Shown here one piece after another: positions 9,141 to 18,265 of a stretch of DNA of 64,000 bases. The position numbers and the translations under genes are program-made. The notes under the pieces were generated by a model. The model worked only from the letters and a program-made list of their open reading frames with translations. It was not told where the DNA came from and searched no databases. The DNA is from Cytobacillus gottheilii. GTDB lineage: Bacteria > Bacillota > Bacilli > Bacillales > Cytobacillaceae. The stretch covers positions 615,340-679,339 of the forward strand of contig NZ_KV440945.1 of the NCBI RefSeq assembly GCF_001636345.1. The letters are read 5' to 3'. Each line of letters opens with the position of its first letter. The stretch's first letter is position 1.

Positions 9141-10124
9141 GGAGGAGAAGTTAGTGTATATGTAAAGATTCATGAACTACGCAAAAGAAAATTTAAAGTA
9201 GCACAAATCGCTAAGGAGCTTAAAATCTCAAGACCAACTGTCTATAAGTATTTAGAAATGACTTTTGAGGAGGCAAGAGCTTACACTGAACAGCCTTTGG
9301 GGAAGAAGAAAAAACTAAATCACTATAAAGACTGGATACTTGCCTGGCTAGAGGAGTATCCTCACCTGAGTAGTGCTCAGATTCATGATTGGCTTTTGGA
9401 GAGATATCCCGACCTATCGGTCGGTGGAAGTACTGTGAGATCTTATGTGAAAGATATTCGTGAAGTCTATCAGATTAAGAAAAAGGTCATTGTCCGTCAA
9501 TACGAAGCAGTTCCTGAACAACCAATGGGCAAACAACTTCAGGTGGACTGGGGTGAAACAAAACAGAAAACGACAGACAACAAAGAAATCAAACTGTATT
9601 TTATTGCCTTTGTACTCGCTCACTCCAGACATAAATATATGGAATGGCAGGCACGTCCATTTACTACAAGAGATGCGGTCAGATGTCATGAAAATCCATT
9701 TCAGTTCTATGGAGGACGAACAGAAGAAATTGTCTATGATCAGGACCACTTAATCACAGTGAGTGAAAATGCAGGCCAGCTGCTTTTAACAGCTGAATTT
9801 CAAAGCTATTTAAATGAGCGTAAATTCAAAGTTCACTTGTGTAGAAGAGCTGATCCAGAATCTAAAGGCATGATTGAAAATGTAGTGAAATACATAAAAG
9901 GCAATTTCGCTGATAGTCGGGTGTTTAGCGACATAGAAGATTGGAATAATCGAGCATTACAGTGGCTAGATCGTACTGGAAACCATTAGGTTCACCAGAC
10001 CACGAAAAAAAGACCAGCAGAAGTGTTTCTCCTCGAAAAGCAACACTTACAGCCAGTCTCTTCGTTACTTTCATTTGAAAGTACCAATAACCAAAGTATA
10101 ACAATAAGTGTAAGTGATTACGGC
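9141..10124 (+). pseudogene. istA: istA-type transposase of IS21 family, degraded (copy 1)
   Basis: IstA-like DDE transposase. Homology begins near 9150 (VYVKIHELRKRKFKVAQIAKELKI, an N-terminal HTH), ahead of the first ATG at 9258, with no ATG or usual start in that frame although GGAGGAG is present at 9141; the start seems lost. Catalytic residues are visible in VDWGE, YDQD and ESKGMIEN. The frame breaks at about 9987, after which HQTTKKRPAEVFLLEKQHLQPV continues in another frame until about 10124. There the end of the next IS21 element cuts it off. No istB follows. Confidence 0.8.
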
Positions 10125-10200
10125 CAATGAAATGTACCATTAATGACATTCTATTTACCACCTAATGCCACGATATGTACCAGCAAATGACAAGCTGTTT
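10115..10200. repeat. Left-end repeats of IS21 copy 2
   Basis: Imperfect repeats of ATGTACCA/TTTACCAC alternating with AATGACA run up to the istA gene at 10275. They are typical of the multiple transposase-binding repeats at IS21 termini. A gene-less relic of the same end occurs at 29810-29844. Confidence 0.6.
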
Positions 10201-10274
10201 ACCACTACATTGCCTTCTGTATAATTATTGAGCACACCTATTGGTGTGTCATTATTATTTAGGAGGTTTTTTGT

Positions 10275-11098
10275 ATGATTCATTATCGTAAGATACTGGA
10301 ATTACAGGATGAGGGTATTAGCCTTAGAGGTATTGCCTCAAGTACTGGCCATTCTCGTCAAAAAGTAACAGAGATCATCACCCTTGCCGAAAAGAAGGGC
10401 CTAGTCTGTCCGTTAGAGGAGGAAATGACGGATAGGTGGATTGAGGAATTTATTTTTACTCAGAAAACATTGGAGGCTTCAGGTCGGCATCCCTTGAATT
10501 TCGACTATATTCATGAAGAGCTGGCGAAGCCCAATGTGACACTGTCACTTCTCCACCATGAATATGAAGCTGAATGTAGAGCGAATCAAAAGATCCCATA
10601 CTCTTATCGAAGTTTCTTACGTCATTACAGTAATTATGCAGATAAATACAAAGCTACTTTGCGCATTCGCAGAAAACCAGGTGAAATAATGGAAGTCGAT
10701 TGGGCGGGCTCCACAGCGTTCATCATTAATAGAGATACTGGAGAAAAGGTAAAAGCCTATGTGTTCGTTGCGACCTTCCCGTGCAGCCAATTTTCATACG
10801 CAGAAGCAAGCTTGTCTATGGATTCTCATTCATGGATCACACTTCACAATAATGCCTATAGCTATTTCGGTGGTACGACTCAAATTGTCGTTCCAGACAA
10901 CCTAAAAACATGCGTTACGAAGCACACAACTCGCGAATTGATCTTAAATTCTGCTTATAAAGAGATGGCGGACTACTACAATACTGTTGTCATGCCAGCG
11001 AGGGTTCGTACCCCTAAAGATAAAGCCAATGTAGAAGGTTCGGTTGGAGTGATCTCTACTTGGATAATCGCAGCATTAAGAAACATGCATTGCTTTAC
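10275..11098 (+). pseudogene. istA: istA (IS21 copy 2), 5' part, interrupted by transposon
   Basis: N-terminal ~275 codons of an IstA transposase: HTH region (ISLRGIASSTGHSRQKVTEII), then MEVDWAG, VVPDNLKT and PKDKANVEGSVG carrying the DDE residues. A 3,251-bp transposon is inserted after base 11098; removing it and one copy of CTTTAC joins TGC TTT AC to T ATT GAT and restores the frame into the 3' part at 14350. AGGAGG lies 8 nt before the ATG. It is related to the istA at 17-18 kb but clearly a different copy. Confidence 0.88.
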
Positions 11099-11157
11099 TG
11101 TTTTTGACACCATTAAATTACCGAAAGTTGACGGTATTGCATGTCCAGAATTAGTCG
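11099..11157. repeat. Left terminal transposase-site repeats
   Basis: TGTTTTTGAC at the tip, then TGACG-gtattgca-TGTCC and AGTCG-attataa-TGTCC. The order of the half-motifs and the spacing match the repeats at the right end read on the opposite strand. Confidence 0.7.
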
Positions 11158-11219
11158 ATTATAATGTCCATATATATATTCGAAACATTTCGACATTTTT
11201 AATTCTGTAGAAAGGAAAA

Positions 11220-11268
11220 GACGCCTCCCATAACGTATAACTGCGCCAACAGTTATACGGGAGACGTC
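11220..11268. other. Long imperfect hairpin upstream of DUF6431 gene
   Basis: GACGCCTCCC ... GTATAACTG pairs with CAGTTATAC ... GGGAGACGTC across a short CGCCAA loop, with a 5-nt bulge (ATAAC) on one side. It lies between the transposon end and its first gene; it could be a terminator against readthrough from outside, or a regulatory RNA element. Confidence 0.5.
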
Positions 11269-11283
11269 CCACCAAAAAGTATA

Positions 11284-11841
11284 TGATTATTGTATCAGAT
11301 TATCAGCTGATTGAAAACATGCTTACTGGAGTTTTTAGTTAGGGGTGCAGGTAGGATTCCGTCTCCATGTTGTGGGAAAGTCATGTTGGTTATAGGTACT
11401 AAGAACCGAAAAGCTATGGATCATTCAGGACAGAGTAAGACCTATAACATTAGGAGGTTAAGGTGCACAAACTGCCTTACCATTCACCATGAACTTCCGG
11501 ATTTATTGGTCCCTTACAAACGGTATGAATCTGAATGTATTGAAAGCGTTCTTACGAGCCCATCCAACCACACTATTCCAGCCGATGATTCTACTATTTC
11601 GAGGTGGAGTGGCTGGTTTCATGAGTATGTGGACTATTGGGTTGGTTGCTTAACCTCTATCATGATTAGAACCCGTCAAGGAACCATCCCCCAAGATCTT
11701 ACGTCCAAAGGTTCAGGGACTGCACTTCAAAGGCTAGGACGCTTGGCAGGAGATGCCAATGGATGGCTGACAAGAATTGTCCGCCCTATAGTAAATATTA
11801 ATTTTTGGATACATACCCGTTCTGCATTCATTGTCCAATAA
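11284..11841 (+). CDS. DUF6431-like cysteine-rich transposon protein
   Basis: Small protein of the transposon, with CCG and RCTNC cysteine pairs that look like a zinc ribbon and the conserved LPDLLVPYKRYESE segment, followed by a helical part. It resembles the DUF6431 family, often found beside such transposases; I judge this from pattern only. Another frame from ATG 11284 gives MIIVSDYQLIENMLTGVFS before a stop, which looks like the true N-terminus. A one-base shift near 11340 would join it to the main frame, otherwise the start is TTG 11311 directly after a stop. A role in DNA binding or targeting is inference. Confidence 0.65.
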
Positions 11842-11886
11842 CCTCTGATTTACACTCATGATAGAAACAAAAAGGAGAGTGTATGC

Positions 11887-13242
11887 ATGAGAAATCATAA
11901 GAAATCAGAGGAGTTGGCAGTGCAGCGTTTCCAACTGATATCCCCTTTATTGGCAGAAGGGCTTGATGCTGGAAAAATAAAGGAGCTAAAAAACCAGATA
12001 GTGCAGGTAAGCGGTCTTTCTGAAAGAACTATTAGGCGATATCTGGCTCAATTTCGTGAAGATGGATTTGGAGGATTGAAACCACAAGGGAGAAAAGTTT
12101 CTCGGAAGTCAGAAGCTATTCCTTCTCATATATTGGAACAGGCAATCCTTCTTCGAAAGGAAGTGCCAAACCGTAGTGTGGCGCAAATCATCCAGATTCT
12201 AGAATGGGAAGGATTAACTGATCCAGGACAAATTAAAAGGTCTACTCTTCAAGAAAAACTAACGGAAAAAGGTTACAGTACCCGACATATGCGTCTCTAT
12301 TCTCAATCCGGTGTAGCTGCCCGAAGATTTCAAAAACAGCACCGGAACCAACTTTGGCAATCAGATATTAAATACGGTCCTTATCTGCCTATTGGGCCAA
12401 AAGGGATCAATAAACAGGTTTACCTTGTCGCTTTTATTGATGATGCAACCAGGTTAGTGGTTCATGCAGCCTTCTATCCGACTCTAGACTCAAGAATCAT
12501 TGAAGATGCCTTTCGGCAAGCAATCCAAAAGTACGGTGTTCCAGAAGCCGTTTATTTTGATAATGGAAAGCAGTATCGAACCAAATGGATGTCCCGTACA
12601 TGTTCTAAAATAGGCACCCGCCTTTCTTACACTAAGCCGTATGCAGCTGAATCCAAGGGCAAAATTGAAAGGTTTAATAGAGTTATAGATTCATTTATAA
12701 GTGAAGCTATCATTGAGAAACCAAAAACTTTAGATCATCTGAATGAACTTTTTCAGGTGTGGCTGACAGAGTGCTATCAGAATAAACCTCACTCTGCCCT
12801 TGAAGAGAAAATTAGTCCGGAAACGGCTTTCCGTTCCGATAGAAAAGCAATTCGCTTTATTGATGAGGAAACGTTAAGCACTGCATTTCTACACTGTGAA
12901 ACAAGGAAGGTTGATAAATCAGGGTGTATCATTTTAATGGATCAAAAATATGAAGTGGGCTTGGCATTCATTGGGCGAAAGGTGGATGTAGTTTATGACC
13001 CTGCGAATATAGAGGATCTTACCATTGAGTTCGAGGATTATACTCCTTGGAAGGCCAGGAAGCTTATCATTGGGGAAAGAGCTGGGAAACGTCCTGAATT
13101 ACCTGAGCACCTGCAGGTGCAAAGTGTTGAATCTTCGAGACTACTAAGGGCAGCTGAACGAAGGAACCAGGATCGTCAAATTGAACAGAAACCTGCCGTA
13201 ACCTTCCGTGCAGTCTGGAAGGAGGATGACTCTCGTGTTTGA
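11887..13242 (+). CDS. DDE transposase (Mu/TniA/IS481-like)
   Basis: Catalytic transposase of 451 aa. The N-terminal HTH lies in the first ~110 residues (QVSGLSERTIRRYLAQFREDGFGGLKP). The rve/DDE core from about residue 150 has D in LWQSDIKYGP, D in VYFDNGKQY and E in AESKGKIERF. A C-terminal beta-barrel-like part begins near VDKSGCIILMDQKYEVG. The C-terminal ~45 residues are charged, as in transposases that contact a partner ATPase. Its 3' end overlaps the ATPase gene by 8 bp. GGAGAG precedes the ATG. Confidence 0.88.
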   Translation: MRNHKKSEELAVQRFQLISPLLAEGLDAGKIKELKNQIVQVSGLSERTIRRYLAQFREDGFGGLKPQGRKVSRKSEAIPSHILEQAILLRKEVPNRSVAQIIQILEWEGLTDPGQIKRSTLQEKLTEKGYSTRHMRLYSQSGVAARRFQKQHRNQLWQSDIKYGPYLPIGPKGINKQVYLVAFIDDATRLVVHAAFYPTLDSRIIEDAFRQAIQKYGVPEAVYFDNGKQYRTKWMSRTCSKIGTRLSYTKPYAAESKGKIERFNRVIDSFISEAIIEKPKTLDHLNELFQVWLTECYQNKPHSALEEKISPETAFRSDRKAIRFIDEETLSTAFLHCETRKVDKSGCIILMDQKYEVGLAFIGRKVDVVYDPANIEDLTIEFEDYTPWKARKLIIGERAGKRPELPEHLQVQSVESSRLLRAAERRNQDRQIEQKPAVTFRAVWKEDDSRV

Positions 13243-14035
13243 AGCATTCTATGAAATGGAAAATACTCCGTTCACACGTGATTTGCCAACGAATGAACTT
13301 TACGATTCTTCCATGATGCAAGAAATCCTTGGAAGGCTTAAATATGCAGCTGAGAGACAGCTTTTTGCGGTCTTGAGTGGAGATAGTGGTACCGGAAAGA
13401 CGACGACAATCCGTAAGTTTGTAGATAGATTAGATAAAGGAAAGTTCCACATCCTTTATCTATCCGACTCCAAATTAACGCCTCGTCATTTTTACAAAGG
13501 TCTGTTGGAACAACTAGGCTCAGAAGCAAAGTTTTATCGGGGGGATGCAAAACGACAGCTTCATCGAGAAATTGAATTAATGAAAGGTATTCGAGGACTA
13601 CAGCCTGTCGTGGTAGTGGATGAAGCTCACCTTTTGGACCGAGAAATGTTAGAAGAAGTTAGATTCCTACTAAACTTCAAGATGGATTCACAGAGTCCGA
13701 TGGCGCTGATTCTAGTCGGTCAAAGTGAATTGTGGGATCGACTACGCCTCCAATCATACGCAGCGATACGCCAAAGAATTGATATCCAATTCCAGTTAGG
13801 ACATCTCGACCGTGCTCAGGTTGAAGAGTATGTTTCTAGGCATCTCCGTTATGCAGGTGTTGAACAACCGATCTTTTCTGATGGGGCGCTTGACGAAATC
13901 CACCGGTTCTCTGGTGGTGCCGCAAGGCTCATTAATAAACTCTGTACACATAGTCTCCTGTATGGCTCACAAAATGGTCGGAGAATCATTGATGATCATA
14001 TGATTAAGCAAGTTATCCAGGGGGAACTTTCATAA
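13235..14035 (+). CDS. ExeA/TniB-like AAA ATPase, transposition partner
   Basis: AAA+ ATPase with Walker A GDSGTGKTT near residue 45 and Walker B VVVVDEAH near residue 125. It starts FEAFYEMENTPFTRDLPT as in ExeA-type proteins. The GTG at 13235 is preferred, since AAGGAGG sits 9 nt upstream, while an ATG at 13226 abuts that site. Overlap with the transposase implies coupled translation. By analogy with TniB, TnsC and MuB it probably loads target DNA for the transposase; this is inference. It ends GRRIIDDHMIKQVIQGELS. Confidence 0.85.
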   Translation: MFEAFYEMENTPFTRDLPTNELYDSSMMQEILGRLKYAAERQLFAVLSGDSGTGKTTTIRKFVDRLDKGKFHILYLSDSKLTPRHFYKGLLEQLGSEAKFYRGDAKRQLHREIELMKGIRGLQPVVVVDEAHLLDREMLEEVRFLLNFKMDSQSPMALILVGQSELWDRLRLQSYAAIRQRIDIQFQLGHLDRAQVEEYVSRHLRYAGVEQPIFSDGALDEIHRFSGGAARLINKLCTHSLLYGSQNGRRIIDDHMIKQVIQGELS

Positions 14036-14277
14036 AAAAACCGCTAAAAAGAATACATTGAAGTACTGGAATGTTGGAATTGTTGGGTTGCACTGTGATG
14101 AATGATTTGAATTTCCATTTAGGAAATGGAAAATATCTTCCTGCCACTTCGAACTAGGCAGAGACTGATACATTCTTACTGGTCAAAAGGATGTTAGGTT
14201 TTACCTTAAGAAAAATAAAACCATATGGTTGATTTGTAAAATAATTGGGGAAGCAAAGGGTTGCTTCCCCTTCATAT
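14036..14277. other. Non-coding right part of transposon
   Basis: About 240 bp without a credible gene between the ATPase stop and the right-end repeats. It contains GGGGAAGCAAAGGGTTGCTTCCCC (14249-14272), a perfect hairpin of 10 bp followed by TTCAT, likely the terminator for the transposon genes. Confidence 0.55.
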
Positions 14278-14349
14278 TGGACAGTGAATCCGTCAGTTTT
14301 AGGACAATTAATAACGTCAATTTCAGGACAGTATAGAACGTCATTAACA
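14278..14349. repeat. Right terminal transposase-site repeats
   Basis: On the minus strand three units are seen: TGACG-ttctatac-TGTCC, TGACG-ttattaat-TGTCC and TGACG-gattcac-TGTCC, ending at the terminal TGTTAATGACG. Three sites here against two at the left end give the element an asymmetric architecture. Confidence 0.75.
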
Positions 14350-14574
14350 CTTTACTATTGATGAATTGAACGAAGAGGTTATGAAGAAATTAGATGAATT
14401 TAATAAAAGACCCTTTACTCGGAAAAAAGGGTCTCGTTTGTCTGCATTTGAAGAAGAAGAGAAATTCGCCCTTTCTCCCCTTCCGATAGAACCTTATAAA
14501 ATGTCTGAATGGAAAAAGACAACTGTAGCACCTGACTATCACGTTTCCTTCGATAGCATGTTTTATTCCGTACC
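14350..14574 (+). pseudogene. istA: istA (IS21 copy 2), 3' part
   Basis: Continues the frame of the 10275 gene after the transposon: FTIDELNEEVMKKLDEFNKRPFTRKKGSR and DYHVSFDSMFYSVP, matching the homologous part of the istA at 17 kb. It is cut at about 14574 by the end of another IS21 element (TGTTTATTGCAAAATA), so the last ~170 residues and istB are absent. Confidence 0.85.
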
Positions 14575-15367
14575 TGTTTATTGCAAAATAGAAGTGCAGA
14601 GCTTTGCAAGGTAAAAAATGCAGAGTCCTGCACTATTTTTATAGGCAAATAAAAAAAAGACTTGCCAGTCACCCCAAGTCCCTCTACTGTAATTGGTGTC
14701 GAATCAATTTTAGAGTGGAGGAAGAGAAAGGATGCTAGCAATGTCTGATATTAATTGTATCAAACACTTGAGAAACAACAAAGGATTATCTATTACCAAG
14801 ATACAGCAAACATTAAAGATAAACTGGAGAACAGCTAAGAAATATGCCGATGAGGATCAAATCCCAACAACAAAGATCTCTCCAAAAAAGGGGATGATGT
14901 ATGAAGAAAAATGGGGAGAGATTGTCTCAGACTGGTTGTTTGAGGATTCGAAACTACGAAGAAAGGATAGAAGATCTAAGAAGAAATTGTTTGAAGAACT
15001 ACAAGAGTTAGGCTTCAAGGGGTCCTATCGGACTCTCTGTTATTTCATTCAAGATTGGATTAATACACATAACGTGGAAAGTGATAAAGGGTACGAACGG
15101 CTTGATCACCCACCGGGGGAAGCACAAGTAGATTTTGGAGTAATGGAAGCCGTACAAGATGGAGAGTTGGTGGACGTACGAGCATTAATCATGTCCTATC
15201 CAAATAGTAATGCTGGATTTGCAGTACCTCTTCCATCTGAAAACCAAGAGTGCTTCCTTCATGGACTTCAGATGTTATTCAAACAATCTGGAGGTGTTCC
15301 AATGAGCTTGAGGATTGATAATCTAACACCTGCCGTAAAAAAGGTACGCACAAAAACAGAAGAAGCC
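14575..15367 (+). mobile_element. IS21-type element, truncated (copy 3)
   Basis: Starts with TGTTTATTGCAAAATAG inside istA copy 2, with GTGCAGAG/TGCAGAGTCC terminal repeats, then its own istA 5' part. It is cut at 15367 by the left end of IS21 copy 4. No istB or right end remains. Confidence 0.75.
14741..15367 (+). pseudogene. istA: istA (IS21 copy 3), C-terminally truncated
   Basis: N-terminal ~209 residues of a different IstA subgroup: HTH LRNNKGLSITKIQQTLKINWRTAKKYADE, then EAQVDFGVMEAV with the first catalytic Asp and a second Asp in SLRIDNLTPAVKK. The open frame continues into the next element and stops at 15370. ATG 14741 has GAAAGG 9 nt upstream; ATG 14732 is possible. The glutamate of the DDE triad is lost, so the product cannot be active. 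Confidence 0.8.
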
Positions 15368-15475
15368 TGAGTATTGCGGACAGATTGAGTCATCAGTGCG
15401 GAGATTTGAGCCACTTTTTGCGGTCAACTGAGCCATTAAGTGCGGGGGGGGGAGAGCCATTCTTATTAATGACCT

Positions 15476-15530
15476 AATAATATAAACAACCATTGGAACT
15501 TCACTCGCTCCAATGGTTGTTTATATTATT
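15476..15530. terminator. Perfect 22-bp hairpin behind IS21 genes
   Basis: AATAATATAAACAACCATTGGA pairs perfectly with its complement across an 11-nt loop. It is AT-rich at the base, so a T-rich tail follows the stem in either direction; likely a bidirectional terminator closing the minus-strand istAB transcript. Confidence 0.7.
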
Positions 15531-15730
15531 ATTTGAATCTCTTATCTCTTAATTCCTGATCAATAATCTCAATAGCCCAACGAACTAATTCATCCTGATC
15601 TTTATCCTCTTCATCGTTCCAAATGCAGGAGGGTAATAGTTTTTCCTCTACAGCCTGCTGTACCTTATCAGGTAAATACATATTCAGAAAATATTTTAGC
15701 TATACGGTTTTCAACTGCTGGAGGAATCAT
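15529..15730 (-). pseudogene. Small third ORF after istB, frameshifted
   Basis: The istB TGA overlaps an ATG (ATGA) that opens MIPPAVENRIAKIFSEYVFT and then stops. In a second frame, 49 nt on, MYLPDKVQQAVEEKLLPSCIW ... ELRDKRFK runs 50 codons to a stop at 15529. One base change would fuse these into a ~66-residue acidic, helical protein. The stop overlap suggests a translationally coupled accessory gene of this IS21 group. No function is recognised; a chance ORF cannot be excluded. Confidence 0.4.
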
Positions 15731-16479
15731 TTAAATACCCGCAATCCATGGCGTTCCCTCATCGAAACTTCACCATCAACTAGAATCTTATATGAATCAT
15801 GAACGATTCTGTCAAGAATCGCATCTGCTATTTGTGCCTGTCCCAGTTTGGAATGCCATCGCTCTGGTGAAAATTGAGAACAGAATATAGTTGAGGCTCT
15901 TTTGAGCCTTGCTTCAATAATCTCCAACACATGAAGTACATTTTCCTCTGAGAGCTCTGTTAGTAGCCACTCATCTAGGATTAATAAATCAATCCTTTTG
16001 TACTTCTGTATTAACTTACGGAAGCTGCCATCTGCTTCATACTTTGCTACAGCTAATTCATCTAGTAATTCTGGTAACCTTATATATTTCACTTTATAAA
16101 ATTGGCGACAGGCATGTACCCAAAAGGCATTGGATATCCACGTCTTTCCGTTCCCAGAGGCGCCAATTAAAATGATGTTATGGTGATTTTGAAGGTAATT
16201 TCCTGTTGCTAACTCTAGTATTTGATTCTTATCTAAATTACGATCCGGATGATATTCGATATCTTCAATAGCTGCTGTAGGTTCGCTGAGTGTAGCCTGT
16301 TTTATTAGTCGTTCAAGTCGATTCGGTTTACGTCTATCATATTCATAATCTACCAGGAGATTGAATCTATCATCAAAGTCCATGTCCCTATAATCATTAT
16401 TCTGCTTTTGCTGCTGATATAATTCCGCCATCGCACCCATTTTCATTTCTACTAGTTTACGTAAAGTTTCTTGGTTCAT
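15727..16479 (-). CDS. istB: IstB-type transposition ATPase
   Basis: AAA+ helper ATPase of IS21 transposition, 250 aa. Walker A is GASGNGKTW near residue 100 and Walker B is LLILDEWLL near residue 165. The sensor/arginine region CSQFSPERWHSKLGQAQIADAILDRIVHDSYKI is typical of IstB. It overlaps the istA stop by one base, so it is coupled to istA. It appears intact, unlike its partner. Confidence 0.92.
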   Translation of the reverse strand: MNQETLRKLVEMKMGAMAELYQQQKQNNDYRDMDFDDRFNLLVDYEYDRRKPNRLERLIKQATLSEPTAAIEDIEYHPDRNLDKNQILELATGNYLQNHHNIILIGASGNGKTWISNAFWVHACRQFYKVKYIRLPELLDELAVAKYEADGSFRKLIQKYKRIDLLILDEWLLTELSEENVLHVLEIIEARLKRASTIFCSQFSPERWHSKLGQAQIADAILDRIVHDSYKILVDGEVSMRERHGLRVFK

Positions 16480-18027
16480 TATTTTGTATCCCTCCCAAAG
16501 TATTTAGCTCCTCGGACAAATCCATAGTCGGCAGATGTAGTGCGAGGTCTGTTAATATCCGTTTTTTTAGTTTGTTTTTTCTTCTTATTTCTTTCTACTA
16601 CACTTTTAAAGACAGAAACCGTTGGGTTTGTTGAAATTTTAAGTAAGGTTTCTGTTGCTTTCTCTATTTCTTCATTTGGGTATTTCTTAGCTATATTCCT
16701 CAGTGTGCTAAGGCTATTTAATGCTTTTTTCTCTACGTTCATTTCTAATATATGAGAGACAATTTGAGTCATAGATGGTCCAATTGTTTCTGCCCACTTT
16801 CGGTTATTTTCTGGATTATGATCTAAATATAATCGGTGATTGTCAGGCAAATGGTCTGGATTGGTCTCTAACTGGCCAATTTCACCATGTTGTCGTTTAT
16901 GTGATGCAAACCGGACTTCTTTGAAGTAAACTTCAATTAAATCCGTGGTCAGTCGAACATCGACATTCTCCCGGACATAATCATATGGAACCGGAATAAT
17001 ACATTCGATCAACTTGGATGTGGTAGTTCAGTTGAACTTTTGCTGTTTTCCATTCCGCAAGTTTATACCTGGTTTGAGGAAGCGGTTGAAGGTAGGATTT
17101 CTCTTCTTCCTCAAACACCTTTTTACGCGAACCTGGTCGCTTTTGAAATTCAGTGGTGTTAGTTTCTTCTAACTTTTCAAAGATTTTCTGATTTAAATCT
17201 TGAAGATGAAAACACTGATCGTTTCTTAGTGGAGCGATAATCTGCCTTGAAATATATCCAACAGTGCCTTCGACACTTGCTTTATCTTTTGGCCTTCGAA
17301 CACGGCTTGGAACAATGACAGTACTGTAGTAATCTGCCATTTCACGATAGGCTTCATTTAGAAGAGGATCTTCACGATGTGCTTTCGTAACCCCTGTTTT
17401 CAAATTATCGGGAACCATTGTTTCAGGAACTCCTTCAAAATACTCCAATGCATGAATATGAGCGATAACCCAATTAGCTGATTTCATATCTAAAAATGCT
17501 TCAACATAACTGAACTGACTATAAGGTAAGGTTGCAATAAAAACATACGCAGGAAGCATTTCTCCTGTTGAACGGTCATTAATCTTCAATGTAGTACCAG
17601 CCCAATCCACTTCCATCACTTCACCTGGTTTTCTGCGAATAGGTATCGTTAGTTTATACTTTTTCGCATATTTCACATAGTTCTCACAAAAAGTACGGTA
17701 GGCATAGGGGATCTTTCCACCATTACGTGCCTCTGTCGAATACTCGTGATGCAATAGGGACAGGGTAACATTCTTCTTTTGTAGTTCCTTATGCACTCTT
17801 TCCCAATCAATTGGGAAGTACCCTTTCTCAACAGCCTGTTTCTCTGGGGAGAGAAACGCTTCTAGCCATGGGTTGTTCATGGTGTCATTCAAGTTTTCCA
17901 CGCCAAGTTTTTTGGCACGTTGAATGACATCTGAAACTGTATTCCTTGAATGCCCAGTGCTTGAACTAATCGTTCTTTGACTGACTTTTTCAAAGTGAAG
18001 TTCCAAAATCTTACGGTAATTAACCAT
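16479..18027 (-). pseudogene. istA: istA (IS21 copy 4) with one frameshift
   Basis: IstA transposase split in two. The N-terminal 348 codons (HTH SQRTISSSTGHSRNTVSDVI, then MEVDWAG, VPDNLKTG and DKASVEGTVG) end at SGSI. The C-terminal part from VPYDYVRENVDVRLTTDLIEVYF to RGAKYFGRDTK is in the next frame. A single extra C on the plus strand at 16991-16992 (TCCGGTTCC where TCCGTTCCA is expected) explains it. Joined, the protein would be about 515 aa, the normal length. Either a recent mutation or a sequencing error. Confidence 0.9.
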
Positions 18028-18200
18028 AAAAAAGCCTCCTGTATAACAATGTCATGCTTGCTGGCATGCATGGTTATTATACAGGAGGCTCTTCTTTATT
18101 CTATTAAAAATGGCCCTGCATTCCGCAAAGGGTGGCTCTTTCCTCCGCAATGACTGGCTCAAAACTCCGCATAAGCGGCTCATTTTCACTGCAATAATCA

Positions 18201-18265
18201 TCTGGACAGGCAATAACGTCAACTTTCGGTAATTTAGGGGTGTCAAAACAAGGGGTGTCAAAACA
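18201..18265 (-). mobile_element. Relic left end of the DUF6431-DDE-AAA transposon family
   Basis: Read on the minus strand this is TGTTTTGACACCCCT, then TAAATTACCGAAAGTTGACG and TATTGCCTGTCCAGA, almost identical to the left end at 11099-11150. The outermost 15 bp are present twice in tandem. IS21 copy 4 abuts the inner side, so the rest of the transposon has been lost. Confidence 0.75.

Larger units (their letters stand above)
11099..14349 (+). mobile_element. 3.25-kb DUF6431-DDE-AAA transposon with 6-bp target duplication
   Basis: A complete, self-bounded element inside istA copy 2. It begins TGTTTTTGACACC and ends CGTCATTAACA (5'-TGT...ACA-3'), and is flanked by CTTTAC at 11093-11098 and at 14350-14355. 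Genes in order: a cysteine-rich DUF6431-like protein, a DDE transposase and an ExeA/TniB-like AAA ATPase. Both ends carry several TGACG-N7/8-TGTCC units about 24 bp apart, as in Mu/Tn7/Tn552-like elements whose transposase binds repeated sites. No other cargo is present. A second, mostly deleted copy is marked by an end at 18201-18265. Confidence 0.88.
15368..18200 (-). mobile_element. IS21-family element, near complete (copy 4)
   Basis: Bounded by TGAGTATTGCGG at 15368 and, on the minus strand, TGATTATTGCAG from 18200. Both ends continue with about 22-bp-spaced repeats of TGCGG ... GAGCCA, the multiple terminal repeats of IS21 elements. Genes istA and istB run on the minus strand. No matching target duplication is seen: the left flank is istA copy 3 and the right flank is the end of a transposon like that at 11099. 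A deletion or recombination therefore followed insertion. Confidence 0.85.

Noticed and set aside
9414-9753. Overlapping ORFs on both strands of istA copy 1
   Set aside because: They arise from other frames of the transposase; only the IstA frame shows conserved residues.
10115-10200. CRISPR-like repeat array
   Set aside because: The repeats are few, imperfect and without regular spacers; they fit the terminal repeats of an IS21 element.
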